Part shown: positions 7,117 through 14,167 of the stretch, in pieces
Numbering within the stretch: position 1 is the stretch's first letter
Layout: each line of letters opens with the position of its first letter
Assembly (NCBI GenBank): GCA_031268255.1
Contig: JAIRXO010000106.1
Span: forward strand, 1 to 15,489
Length of the DNA stretch: 15,489 bases
From: Spirochaetaceae bacterium
GTDB taxonomy: Bacteria > Spirochaetota > Spirochaetia > Treponematales > Breznakiellaceae
Direction of reading: 5' to 3'
Notes under the pieces: generated by a model
What the model was told of the DNA's origin: nothing
Database searches by the model: none
Seen by the model: the letters and a program-made list of their open reading frames with translations, nothing else
Program-made: the position numbers and the translations under genes

Positions 7117-7386
7117 CTAAATCCTGTGCATGGCGCTAAAGACCTGCTCGTGCATGATGTTGATGGAAACCCCCATTGATTCGCCAAGGCCGGCAATGTC
7201 GGCCTTCATGGCATCAAGGGGCTTATCGCTCCCGGACAGGTCAACCATCATCATCATAACGAAATTTCCTGACAGTATGGTCTGCGTAATATCAATGATG
7301 TTGATATTAAGGCCGGCGAAGAAGGCGCTTATCCCCGCGATGATGCCTACCTTGTCTTTACCCACCACGGTAACTATGGCGTTCAT
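7117..7386 (-). CDS. ACT-domain protein, UPF0237 family
   Basis: This 89-residue protein consists of one ACT domain, a small ligand-binding regulatory fold. The N-terminus MNAIVTVVGKDKVGIIAGIS is the hallmark of UPF0237, followed by NINIIDITQTI (28-38) and the second strand region NFVMMMMVDLSG (41-52). ACT domains typically bind amino acids or similar small molecules at a dimer interface; no ligand is known for this family. The gene lies between the AI-2E-family transporter gene (overlap of 1 nt, TAATG) and the UPF0210 gene (8-nt gap). Its ribosome-binding site GGAGG lies inside the last codons of the transporter gene. The close pairing suggests it regulates the UPF0210 protein. Confidence 0.93.
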   Translation of the reverse strand: MNAIVTVVGKDKVGIIAGISAFFAGLNINIIDITQTILSGNFVMMMMVDLSGSDKPLDAMKADIAGLGESMGVSINIMHEQVFSAMHRI

Positions 7387-8468
7387 TATTCCTCCGCGAT
7401 TTTATGTTCACTTAAAAAAAGATCGAGAACGGTAAGAAAGAGCACCACCACCACGGGCCCCAGTATGAGCCCGTCAAAGCCAAAGGCCAGGATGCCGCCG
7501 AGTATGGAGAAAAAGATTACCAGGGGATGCAGTTTGATGCGGTCATGGAGGAACAGGGGTCTCAGGATATTATCCATGATAGAAACAGTCCCGGCGCATA
7601 TTCCCATAAACACAAGGCCGCCAATCACATCTCCTGTCGCTATCTTTACAAGCCCCAGGGGTATCCAGACCACACCGGCGCCCAGCATGGGAATAAAGGC
7701 GCAGATAAAGGTAAGCACGCTGAACACCAGGACGCCTTTGACGCGGAAGATCAAAAAAATGACAAAGGCCGTGGCGGCCTGTATGGCGGCCACAATGAAG
7801 TAACCGAAAAAAAGGCTGTGTGCCATTCCCTTTAATTTTCCGACCAGTTGGTCCAGATAGTCGCTCCGTATGGGAATGGCCCGGAGTACCAGATGCCCCA
7901 GATAGGAACCGTCAAGGAAAAAGAAAAAGAGGCAGAAAACCATAAAGGCGAGGTTAAGGGCAAACCGTCCCAGGGTGCGGAATACGCTGGTGCCTGAGGA
8001 CAGGATGGGCTGTATGCTTCCTGAAAGGGAAGAAATAATCTCGCCCTGAATCGAAGCGGCGTTGAGGGATAACTGCCCCCCCGTAACGGTACGGACCACC
8101 GAGACAAAATCCTCAAGTATCTCTCTGAGCGCGTCGGGGCTTTCCCTGAACATGTCGCGGAGAGAAACAAGTATTTCCCGTATCTGGTTGAAAACCTGAA
8201 ACCCCAGAAAGCCAAGGGGGATGAGAATCAGCATTATGGCCCCCAGGGCAAGGATGGCCGCCCAGAATACCCTGAGCGCCTTGTCTTTGAGTTTTGTTAC
8301 GCCGATATTTTTTACCACGCGGTTATGCAGTGGTTTTATCAATATGTAGAACAGGGTGGACCAGAGAAACACCGAGAAGAAGGGTGCAAAAACCCTGCAC
8401 GCCAGGATGAACAGAACAAACAGGACAAGGATAAAAATCCAGTTCTGTATTTTTTTCGGCCTGGCCAT
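7386..8468 (-). CDS. AI-2E/PerM-family membrane transporter (UPF0118)
   Basis: This 360-residue polytopic inner-membrane protein belongs to the AI-2E transporter family, whose members export autoinducer-2, exchange Na+/H+ or act as permeases of unknown substrate. Two hydrophobic segments fill residues 9-45 and another lies at about 68-92. A soluble helical region follows (about 95-160, including RDMFRESPDALREILEDFVS). Further segments lie at about 168-188, 215-240, 245-275, 280-300 and 318-350. The C-terminal half carries the typical FIPMLGAGVVWIPLGL, DNILRPLFL and GILAFGFDGLILGP motifs. GGGAGG, 6 nt before the ATG, is embedded in the end of the upstream TPR gene, and both ends overlap neighbours by 1 nt (TAATG). 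The substrate cannot be assigned; the family name does not prove AI-2 transport. Confidence 0.92.
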   Translation of the reverse strand: MARPKKIQNWIFILVLFVLFILACRVFAPFFSVFLWSTLFYILIKPLHNRVVKNIGVTKLKDKALRVFWAAILALGAIMLILIPLGFLGFQVFNQIREILVSLRDMFRESPDALREILEDFVSVVRTVTGGQLSLNAASIQGEIISSLSGSIQPILSSGTSVFRTLGRFALNLAFMVFCLFFFFLDGSYLGHLVLRAIPIRSDYLDQLVGKLKGMAHSLFFGYFIVAAIQAATAFVIFLIFRVKGVLVFSVLTFICAFIPMLGAGVVWIPLGLVKIATGDVIGGLVFMGICAGTVSIMDNILRPLFLHDRIKLHPLVIFFSILGGILAFGFDGLILGPVVVVLFLTVLDLFLSEHKIAEE

Positions 8469-10435
8469 TACAAGCCTCCCAGTATGCGTTCCGCCTCTTC
8501 CCTGCGCTCATAACCGGGATTCCGGTTCAAAAGGTCCTGGAGATAACGCTTTGCCTGTTCCCCGTCCTGAAGGCCCGCGCAGGTCTTGCCCAGTTCCATG
8601 ATGGCGTCCCAGTTATCCCTGTCTGTCCTCAGTGCGGCAAGGTACGCGTCCCGGGCCGCACCGAGATTTCCGGCGCCTACATAGGCCCTGGCAAGATTCA
8701 CCCTGACGGTGGAATTGCCGGGTTCCCGTGACAGGGCTTTCTCGTAATGCAGAACGCTCCGCTCCCAGTCCTCTTTACCGGCATAGGCGGCGCCGAGGTT
8801 GTTGTTTACCTCAAAGGCCGAAGCGTCAACGCTGTAAGCCTCATTGAGAAAGGCCAGGGCCTGATCGGGAAAACCGTTTTCGAGGTACAGGCGGCCAAGG
8901 TTGATGCGGGGACGGAGATAACTCTTGTCCAAAGAAGCTGCCCGGGTATAGTTCGTTATGGCGCTGTTATTGTCCCCCGCTTCTTCACAGGCAAGGCCGA
9001 GGGTATAGACAAATACCGCGTTGGAAGGAGATGAGTCAACCGCCTTCCGGGCATAGCTTAGGGCCTCGCCCTTTTTGTCCAGGGCTATTTTAACCACCGC
9101 CATATTGTAATTGGTCTGGCCGTCATCCGGCGCGGCCTCAAGGGCGCGGGTAAAGGAACTCTCCGCCCCCCGGTAATCACCGGCGGCGCTCTGGGCCGCC
9201 CCCATCTCGCGCAGTGACGCCAGGTCGTTAGGCGCATGCCTCAGCGCCGTGGTAAAGGAACTGATGGAACCGGAAAAGTCGTTTTTCCCGTAGAGTATGC
9301 GGCCTATTTCCCGCCAGGCAACGGCGTAATCGGCCTTTACCGCCACGGCCTGCCGGTAGGCGGTAAGGGCCTCGTCCTGGCGGCCCAGCACTCTGAGGGT
9401 TCCGCCAAGATTGTACCATGCCGGTTCAAAATCCCGTTTAAGGTGGACAGTGGTCTCAAAGGTCTGCCTGGCGTCGGCGAATTTGCGGGCGTTAAAATAC
9501 ACCCGCCCGAGGTCAAAGGAATACATATAGTTATTCGGGTCAAGGCGCACCGCCTCCTTGAGTTCGGTCGAGGCGTTATCCCACTGCTGTAAATCCCGGT
9601 TTATTTTTCCAAGGGTATAATGGGGAAGGGCCTCTCCCGGGTCTCTCTGTATGGCCTGCCTGGCGTGGGAAATTGATTCGTTAAGAAGCTCTCCGGCCGA
9701 GGGGCCCGCGGGATTGCGGGCATAGGTTTCGTAGTAGGCGTCGCCTATTTCGGCGTATTTCTGGGCGGCGAAATGGCCCTCGCCCGGAGGCAGCCTCGCG
9801 ACGGCTTCCTTAAACGCTTCGGCGGCGGCGGGATAATTGTCCCGCTCAAGGGCGGAGCGGCCCTGGGAAATCAGGTCGTTGACCGCCCGCATTTGGGACT
9901 GCACTTCCTGGGATTTCCGCGCGAGTTCGGCCTCCTCGGCGCGGCGGCGCTCGGCCAGGGCTTCCTGGGCAGCCCGGCGTTCAGCCTCGGCGGATGCCGC
10001 GGCTTCCATGGCGGATGACGCGCCCGGCGATCCAAAGCCGCCGCCTCCGGCACTACCGCTTCCGCTGCTTCCTCCGGCACCGCCGCCTGAGGGAAGCCGG
10101 GACACGGCTTCCTTAAACGCCTCCGCGGCGGCGGCAAGAGAAGCGTCCCCGTCCTTGCCGGCATCCCCCCGCCCGGCGGCTATGGCCTTGTCCCGCAGCG
10201 CCCTGGCCTCATCATCACCGGCGTCGGCAATAAGAAGCCCGTCAAGAAGGTCCAGCGCCCTCTGGTATTCTCCCCGTTCTATATATTCCCCGGCTAAAGC
10301 CAGGGTATTGGCCCGGCTTCCGCCCTTCCCCCCGGAGCCGTCCTTCCCCCGGAAAAAAAACAGCATACAGACAACGGCGAGAACGATTACCGCCGCGCCT
10401 ACACCGGCGAGGATAAGCACTTTCTTTCTATTCAT
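8468..10435 (-). CDS. Membrane-anchored protein with eleven tandem TPRs
   Basis: This 655-residue protein has an N-in single TM helix (about 6-28), so the rest should lie outside the cytoplasmic membrane. Residues 42-73 resemble one TPR. A Gly/Ser-rich linker (115-143), a Glu/Arg/Ala-rich probable coiled coil (144-182) and a helical block (183-240) follow. From 266 to 640 I can divide the chain into eleven consecutive 34-residue units without a gap, each with the TPR pattern (for example YNLGGTLRVLGRQDEAL, INLGRLYLENGFPDQAL, NNLGAAYAGKEDWERSV). Such arrays are protein-binding superhelices without catalytic activity. AEAFKEAV plus R-L-P occurs twice, at 104-116 and 205-217. GGGGAG precedes the start; the gene lies 17 nt after the signal-peptide TPR gene and overlaps the transporter gene by 1 nt. 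A partner complex is likely but unidentified. Confidence 0.9.
   Translation of the reverse strand: MNRKKVLILAGVGAAVIVLAVVCMLFFFRGKDGSGGKGGSRANTLALAGEYIERGEYQRALDLLDGLLIADAGDDEARALRDKAIAAGRGDAGKDGDASLAAAAEAFKEAVSRLPSGGGAGGSSGSGSAGGGGFGSPGASSAMEAAASAEAERRAAQEALAERRRAEEAELARKSQEVQSQMRAVNDLISQGRSALERDNYPAAAEAFKEAVARLPPGEGHFAAQKYAEIGDAYYETYARNPAGPSAGELLNESISHARQAIQRDPGEALPHYTLGKINRDLQQWDNASTELKEAVRLDPNNYMYSFDLGRVYFNARKFADARQTFETTVHLKRDFEPAWYNLGGTLRVLGRQDEALTAYRQAVAVKADYAVAWREIGRILYGKNDFSGSISSFTTALRHAPNDLASLREMGAAQSAAGDYRGAESSFTRALEAAPDDGQTNYNMAVVKIALDKKGEALSYARKAVDSSPSNAVFVYTLGLACEEAGDNNSAITNYTRAASLDKSYLRPRINLGRLYLENGFPDQALAFLNEAYSVDASAFEVNNNLGAAYAGKEDWERSVLHYEKALSREPGNSTVRVNLARAYVGAGNLGAARDAYLAALRTDRDNWDAIMELGKTCAGLQDGEQAKRYLQDLLNRNPGYERREEAERILGGL
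9801..10120. repeat. In-frame direct repeat inside the 11-TPR gene
   Basis: A 17-bp stretch, ACGGCTTCCTTAAACGC, is identical at 9801-9817 and 10104-10120, with weaker similarity on both sides. The copies are 303 bp (101 codons) apart and in the same frame. They encode the repeated AEAFKEAV segment that brackets the Gly/Ser linker and coiled coil. Recombination between the copies would remove the linker and coiled coil without shifting the frame. Confidence 0.7.
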
Positions 10436-10452
10436 TAAAAACTCCCCATGCG

Positions 10453-11154
10453 CTATTCCAGTTCGAATTCACCTTCGTAATCCAGCACGCTCTCGCTTCC
10501 CGCCGAAAGGCCCCTGGATTCTTCCGCCGCGGCCTGCAGCGAGGCGGCCACTTCCTCAAGGAGCCGCTGCCTGCGCCCGGCAGCTTCCGCAGCCTCTCTT
10601 TCGGCAGCAAGGCGCCTTTCTTCTTCCGTGCGAAATTCATTGCGGATAAGGCTCATCAGGCTTTCTATGGAAGCCCGTTTCGGAGACCGAGGCTCCAAAA
10701 CAAGGTATTGTTCGTAATCGGAAACCGCATCGGCGAGGCTGCCGTTTTTTATACGGGCATTGGCGCGGTTAAGCCAGGCCGGGGCATAGGACGGGTCCTG
10801 CTGTACGGCCTGGGTGTAGAACTGTTCGGCAAAAACGCTTTCCCCTTTGATAAAATACACATTCCCCAGATTGAAAGCCACAAGGGCGCTCTGGTTTCCC
10901 GACCGGGGGAGTATCTTTCTGAAAGCCGCTATGGCCTCGTCGTTCCGGTTAAGCTGCATATAGGCCATGCCCAGATACAGGGCGGCCCTGACATGGGCGG
11001 CATCCTCGCTTACGGCCGCCTCAAGCAGGGGCAGGGCCTCGCCGGGCTTATCGGCAAGGAAAAGTTCTTCGCCCCTGGAAAAGGAATTCTGCGGAAAAAT
11101 TTCCGCCGCCAGGACGAAATACAGGCCAAGCCCGATAAAAGCCGCTTTCTTCAT
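10453..11154 (-). CDS. Exported TPR protein with coiled-coil tail
   Basis: This 233-residue protein begins with a signal peptide (MKKAAFIGLGLYFVLAAEIF), probably cleaved near residues 17-22, so it is periplasmic or surface-facing. Four TPR-like units span about 24-156 (GEELFLADKPGEALPLLEA, LGMAYMQLNRNDEAIAAFRK, FNLGNVYFIKGESVFAEQFY, LNRANARIKNGSLADAVSDY). A Glu/Arg/Ala-rich helix at 173-212 is likely a coiled coil, and the chain ends in an acidic tail, DYEGEFELE. It is the first gene of the five-gene minus operon, 17 nt before the 11-TPR gene, which shares a similar Glu/Arg/Ala helix. The two could assemble with each other. Upstream GGGTGGGG gives only a weak ribosome-binding site. I do not know a characterised homologue. 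Confidence 0.88.
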   Translation of the reverse strand: MKKAAFIGLGLYFVLAAEIFPQNSFSRGEELFLADKPGEALPLLEAAVSEDAAHVRAALYLGMAYMQLNRNDEAIAAFRKILPRSGNQSALVAFNLGNVYFIKGESVFAEQFYTQAVQQDPSYAPAWLNRANARIKNGSLADAVSDYEQYLVLEPRSPKRASIESLMSLIRNEFRTEEERRLAAEREAAEAAGRRQRLLEEVAASLQAAAEESRGLSAGSESVLDYEGEFELE

Positions 11155-11155
11155 C

Positions 11156-11184
11156 TTTACCCCACCCTATTGTTTATCTATAAT
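11156..11184 (+). promoter_or_regulatory. Promoter of the TPR-Mrr / phosphoesterase / peptidase operon
   Basis: TTTACC (11156-11161), a 17-bp spacer and TATAAT (11179-11184) form a plausible sigma-70 promoter, with four of six -35 bases and all -10 bases matching. The start site would fall near 11191, giving a leader of about 24 nt. Its -10 box overlaps the TATTAT of the opposite strand almost base for base, so the two operons may compete for or share one opened region. The -35 begins immediately outside the divergent gene's start codon. Confidence 0.55.
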
Positions 11185-11208
11185 ACACTATATCATAGTT
11201 GAACGGAA
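11180..11208 (-). promoter_or_regulatory. Probable promoter of the minus-strand TPR/transporter operon
   Basis: On the minus strand TATTAT (11180-11185) lies 25 bp before the start codon at 11154. The hexamer 17 bp upstream, TTCCGT (11203-11208), is a poor -35. TATAGT (11187-11192) is an alternative -10, also with a weak -35. One of these must drive the operon because the intergenic region is only 60 bp, but which one cannot be settled from sequence. Confidence 0.4.
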
Positions 11209-11214
11209 TATGCC

Positions 11215-12594
11215 ATGAACCCAGTGTTAGCCATTATCATCATCCTCAGCGTCGGCATCGGCTTTTTGGCCGTCGTGCTGATCAAATCCATAGCGGCGCC
11301 GCAGCAGATCGAAACCCTGGAAAAGCTCCTTAAAAAGGGGAAAACCCAGGGCGCCATAAAGGCCGCGAAGGCCCTGATCGCCAGGGACCAGCGCAACGCC
11401 GAGGCCCACTATTTTCTGGGCAGGGCCTACCTGGCGGAAAACAAGGCCGAACTTGCCCTTCTGGAATTCAAGGCCGTCAATCAGATAGGCGTCAGGGGTA
11501 TCATCCCGGAGCTTGAATTCCGCCGGCAGACAGCCCAGCTTTACTATAAATTCGGCCAGCTTGAGGAGGCCCTAAAGGAATACCTTCTGCTCATCAAGAT
11601 GGAAAGTACCAGGGGCGAGTACTACTACTGGGCCGGCAGGCTCTTTGCCGAAAGAAACCGCGGCGACATGGCCGAAAAATACCTGCGCAAGGCGGGCGAA
11701 CTGAACCCCCGGGACGGCAAGATACACTACGAACTCGGCGTCATGCTGTACAGGGAGAAAAAAACCCCCGACGCCAAGGCTGAACTTGAGACAGCCATAA
11801 AATACCAGAGCGACAACGCCCAGGCATACTTTTATCTGGGCAAGATACAGAAGGACAACAAGGATTATCAGGACGCCCTTGCCTCTTTTGAAAAAGCACA
11901 GCGGGACGCCAAGTTCAAGGTCAAGGCACTGGTTGAACGGGGCGGCTGTTATATGTCCCTCAACGCCGTTGACAAGGCCATACCCGAACTTGACCGGGCG
12001 GTCAGGGCCATCAGCGATGAAGGCAGCACCGAGGCCCTCTACGCCCGTTACTTCCTCGCCATGTGCTACGAAAAAACCAGGGAACTGGACAAGGCCATAA
12101 CCCAGTGGGACAAAATCTACGAGCGGAAACAGAACTTCCGCGACGTGGGGGCAAAACTTTCCCAGTACCAGGAATACCGGGCCGACGACAGGATGAAGGA
12201 TTACCTCACCGCCGGAAGCGGGGAATTCCTCGAACTCTGCAAAGCCATCGCTGTCCAGGCTCTGGCCTTTACGGTTCAGGATGAAAAGGTTTCTCCCTCA
12301 GGCAGCGATATAATCGCCGTGGAGAACGATTCGGCAAAATGGCGGAACATACGCAAGGCGCCGAGGCTCATACGCTTCTTCCGCGTCCCCGACATGATTG
12401 ACGAGGGCAAAATCAGAACCCTCCTTGATGATATGAAAAACCAGAACATGACCAGGGCCATGGCTGTAACCAGTTCGGGCTTTCTGCGTTCAGCCATTGA
12501 CTTTGCCGATTCCCGGCCGGTGGAACTTTTCAACAAGGAACAGCTTCAGGAACTGCTGCAAAAGATTGACTACGGCGGGAACAAGAAACGCTGA
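11215..12594 (+). CDS. Membrane-anchored TPR protein with degenerate Mrr-like nuclease domain
   Basis: This 459-residue protein has an N-terminal TM helix (about 4-24), then TPR-type helical repeats (about 30-325; for example AHYFLGRAYLAENKAELAL, HYELGVMLYREKKTPDAKAE, AYFYLGKIQKDNKDYQDAL). A C-terminal domain (about 337-452) resembles the Mrr-type restriction endonuclease catalytic domain: FLELCKAIAVQAL, GSDIIAVEN with D365, then AMAVTSSGFLRSAIDFADSR and ELFNKEQLQELL. Active members have Q/E-x-K about 28 residues before the TSSGF strand; here that position reads R387-F388-F389, so the catalytic lysine appears lost and the domain is probably non-catalytic. The ATG at 11215 lacks a strong ribosome-binding site (CGGAA only) but fits the TM helix. 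It is the first gene of a four-gene operon and overlaps the next by 1 nt (TGATG). Confidence 0.88.
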   Translation: MNPVLAIIIILSVGIGFLAVVLIKSIAAPQQIETLEKLLKKGKTQGAIKAAKALIARDQRNAEAHYFLGRAYLAENKAELALLEFKAVNQIGVRGIIPELEFRRQTAQLYYKFGQLEEALKEYLLLIKMESTRGEYYYWAGRLFAERNRGDMAEKYLRKAGELNPRDGKIHYELGVMLYREKKTPDAKAELETAIKYQSDNAQAYFYLGKIQKDNKDYQDALASFEKAQRDAKFKVKALVERGGCYMSLNAVDKAIPELDRAVRAISDEGSTEALYARYFLAMCYEKTRELDKAITQWDKIYERKQNFRDVGAKLSQYQEYRADDRMKDYLTAGSGEFLELCKAIAVQALAFTVQDEKVSPSGSDIIAVENDSAKWRNIRKAPRLIRFFRVPDMIDEGKIRTLLDDMKNQNMTRAMAVTSSGFLRSAIDFADSRPVELFNKEQLQELLQKIDYGGNKKR

Positions 12595-13250
12595 TGAAAA
12601 TACTCTGTGTCGCCGATCAGATCGATCCGCTGGTGTACAGCGCGTCCATAAAAGAACGCTTCGCCGGCATAGACCTGGTACTCAGCGCCGGAGACCTTCC
12701 CATGGATTACCTTGATTTTATCGTGTCCTCGCTGAACAAACCGCTGCTCTTTGTATTCGGCAACCACAACCTTGAGTCATTGCGCCGGGAAGATATGTTC
12801 TCTCCGCCTGAGTTCAGGGCGGATGTTTACCAGGGTTCCGGGGCCACCCACGCGGGGTTCAGGGTAGTAAAAGAAGGCAGGCTCCTCGTGGCGGGCTTAG
12901 GCGGTTCCATGCGGTATAACCGGGGAGACAACCAGTTTACCGATTTTGAAATGTACCTCAGGATAATCGCCCTTATCCCGCGCCTGATCTTTAACCGCGT
13001 ATTCCGGGGCCGTTTTGTGGACATACTCCTTACCCACGCCGCCCCCAGGGGCATCCACGACCTTGACGACCCCTGCCACCGGGGCTTTAAGGCCTTCCGC
13101 TGGTTTATGGAAGTCTTTAAGCCCGCGTATCTCATACACGGCCATGTACACCTGTACGATTTGAATTCCGTAAGGGACAGCAAGTACCGCAAAACCAGGG
13201 TGATAAACGCCTTTGGCCACCATGTCATTGATTTTGAGGAAAGGCGATGA
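12594..13250 (+). CDS. Metallophosphoesterase with non-canonical first motif
   Basis: This 218-residue protein of the calcineurin-like phosphoesterase superfamily would hydrolyse a phosphate ester using two metal ions. Visible motifs are D8 in ADQIDP, GD (33-34 in SAGDLP), GNHN (56-59), TH (147-148 in LLTHAAPRG) and GHVH (183-186). The usual D-x-H of motif I is D-Q-I, so one metal-binding histidine is absent; D11 may substitute. GNHN replaces the commoner GNHD/E. I recall a subfamily with LVLSCGDLP-type sequence and a similar altered motif, so this may be a group feature rather than decay. No signal peptide or TM segment is present, so it is cytoplasmic. It overlaps the upstream gene by 1 nt and the downstream gene by 4 nt (ATGA). 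The substrate is unknown. Confidence 0.88.
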   Translation: MKILCVADQIDPLVYSASIKERFAGIDLVLSAGDLPMDYLDFIVSSLNKPLLFVFGNHNLESLRREDMFSPPEFRADVYQGSGATHAGFRVVKEGRLLVAGLGGSMRYNRGDNQFTDFEMYLRIIALIPRLIFNRVFRGRFVDILLTHAAPRGIHDLDDPCHRGFKAFRWFMEVFKPAYLIHGHVHLYDLNSVRDSKYRKTRVINAFGHHVIDFEERR

Positions 13251-14167
13251 GAGATTTTGAATCCATGCAGGCTTCGGAAGATTTTTCCCGCGCAAGAGGC
13301 AGGGCACTGCTCTCAAGGCTCCAGCATCTCTTTCATGCCGGCAGGGACAATCTTCTTTCCCTGGAAGATGTCAAAAAAATACTCAAACCCAAGAACGAAA
13401 CCTACAAAGGCATGCTTGAAGTGCCCCTTGATCTGATAGTAGGAAGCGAAGGCCGCTACAGGGATTTTAACAAGTATTTTCTGCCCAGACACGAATATTT
13501 ACGGACCCGCTGGGAAAAGGTTGACAAGGCCCATATCAGGGACCTGGTACTCCCGCCCATACAGCTTTATGAGATAGGGGGCGTATACTTTGTCAGGGAC
13601 GGAAATCACCGGGTATCGGTCGCCCGAAGCCAGGGCAGCCTATACATTGACGCGGAAGTTATAAGCCTTTCGAGCGAAATTCCCATAGACCCGTCAATGA
13701 CCACCTCTGATCTTAAAAAAGCCGTCCTTGAATACGAGAAAAAACTTTTCTATGATAAAACGAATTTCGGAAAACTTTCGGGCTGTGATGATCTTGATTT
13801 TTCCTCCCCGGGCGCTTACGACCTGGTATACGAACACATACTGGTCCACAAATATTTTCTCAACGAGAAAGTACTTGACGCCATACCATTTCAGGACGCA
13901 CTTATTTCCTGGTACTACAATGTGTTCAGGCCCATAATCGAAATCGTCAAGGACGAAAAAATCCGCTATTTATTCCCCGGCGCCACAGAAGGGGATCTCT
14001 ACCTCTGGATAGTACAGTACTGGGACCTCCTGAAAAAAAAATACGGCGCGGGCTATTCCCTGTCTGACGCGGTGGCGGAATTCAACAAAAAGTTCGGCAG
14101 AAAACCTTCGGGGCTCAGGGATTATCTTTCGGTTTTTTTAAGCAGAATATTCAGGAGCGGGGTTTGA
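13247..14167 (+). CDS. ParB/sulfiredoxin-like domain protein, function unknown
   Basis: This 306-residue cytoplasmic protein has a recognisable central part at about 57-140: VPLDLIVGSEGRYRDFNKYF, LPPIQLYEIGGVYFVRDGNH and RVSVARSQG. The order 'parameter line, then DGNHR (118-122), then ARxxG' resembles the ParB/Srx fold, where the GxxR box binds nucleotide, with I-D-A-E-V closing the domain. No DNA-binding helix-turn-helix typical of chromosomal ParB is evident. The remainder (about 150-306) is helical and aromatic-rich (FQDALISWYYNVFRPIIEIV, GDLYLWIVQYWDLLKKKYG) and I do not recognise it. GAGGAAAGG just upstream is a strong ribosome-binding site. The start overlaps the phosphoesterase stop by 4 nt (ATGA), and its stop overlaps the TTG of the peptidase gene. 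Residue runs are rich in Ile encoded by ATA. Confidence 0.8.
   Translation: MRDFESMQASEDFSRARGRALLSRLQHLFHAGRDNLLSLEDVKKILKPKNETYKGMLEVPLDLIVGSEGRYRDFNKYFLPRHEYLRTRWEKVDKAHIRDLVLPPIQLYEIGGVYFVRDGNHRVSVARSQGSLYIDAEVISLSSEIPIDPSMTTSDLKKAVLEYEKKLFYDKTNFGKLSGCDDLDFSSPGAYDLVYEHILVHKYFLNEKVLDAIPFQDALISWYYNVFRPIIEIVKDEKIRYLFPGATEGDLYLWIVQYWDLLKKKYGAGYSLSDAVAEFNKKFGRKPSGLRDYLSVFLSRIFRSGV
14153..14166 (+). promoter_or_regulatory. Ribosome-binding site fixing a TTG start
   Basis: AGGAG (14153-14157) lies 6 nt before TTG (14164-14166). The TTG overlaps the TGA of the preceding gene as TTGA, the same 4-nt geometry as the ATGA junction one gene earlier. No in-frame ATG comes near the N-terminus of the peptidase, so TTG is the best start. 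Confidence 0.75.

Noticed and set aside
8468..8470. Possible frameshift fusion between the 11-TPR gene and the AI-2E-type transporter gene
   Set aside because: Both proteins have complete, typical ends, and the TAATG junction with its own GGGAGG ribosome-binding site is a normal coupled start.
9837..10649. 270-codon plus-strand open frame spanning two TPR genes
   Set aside because: Ser/Ala/Pro/Arg-rich low-complexity translation, antisense to the linker region and crossing a gene junction; no start signal.
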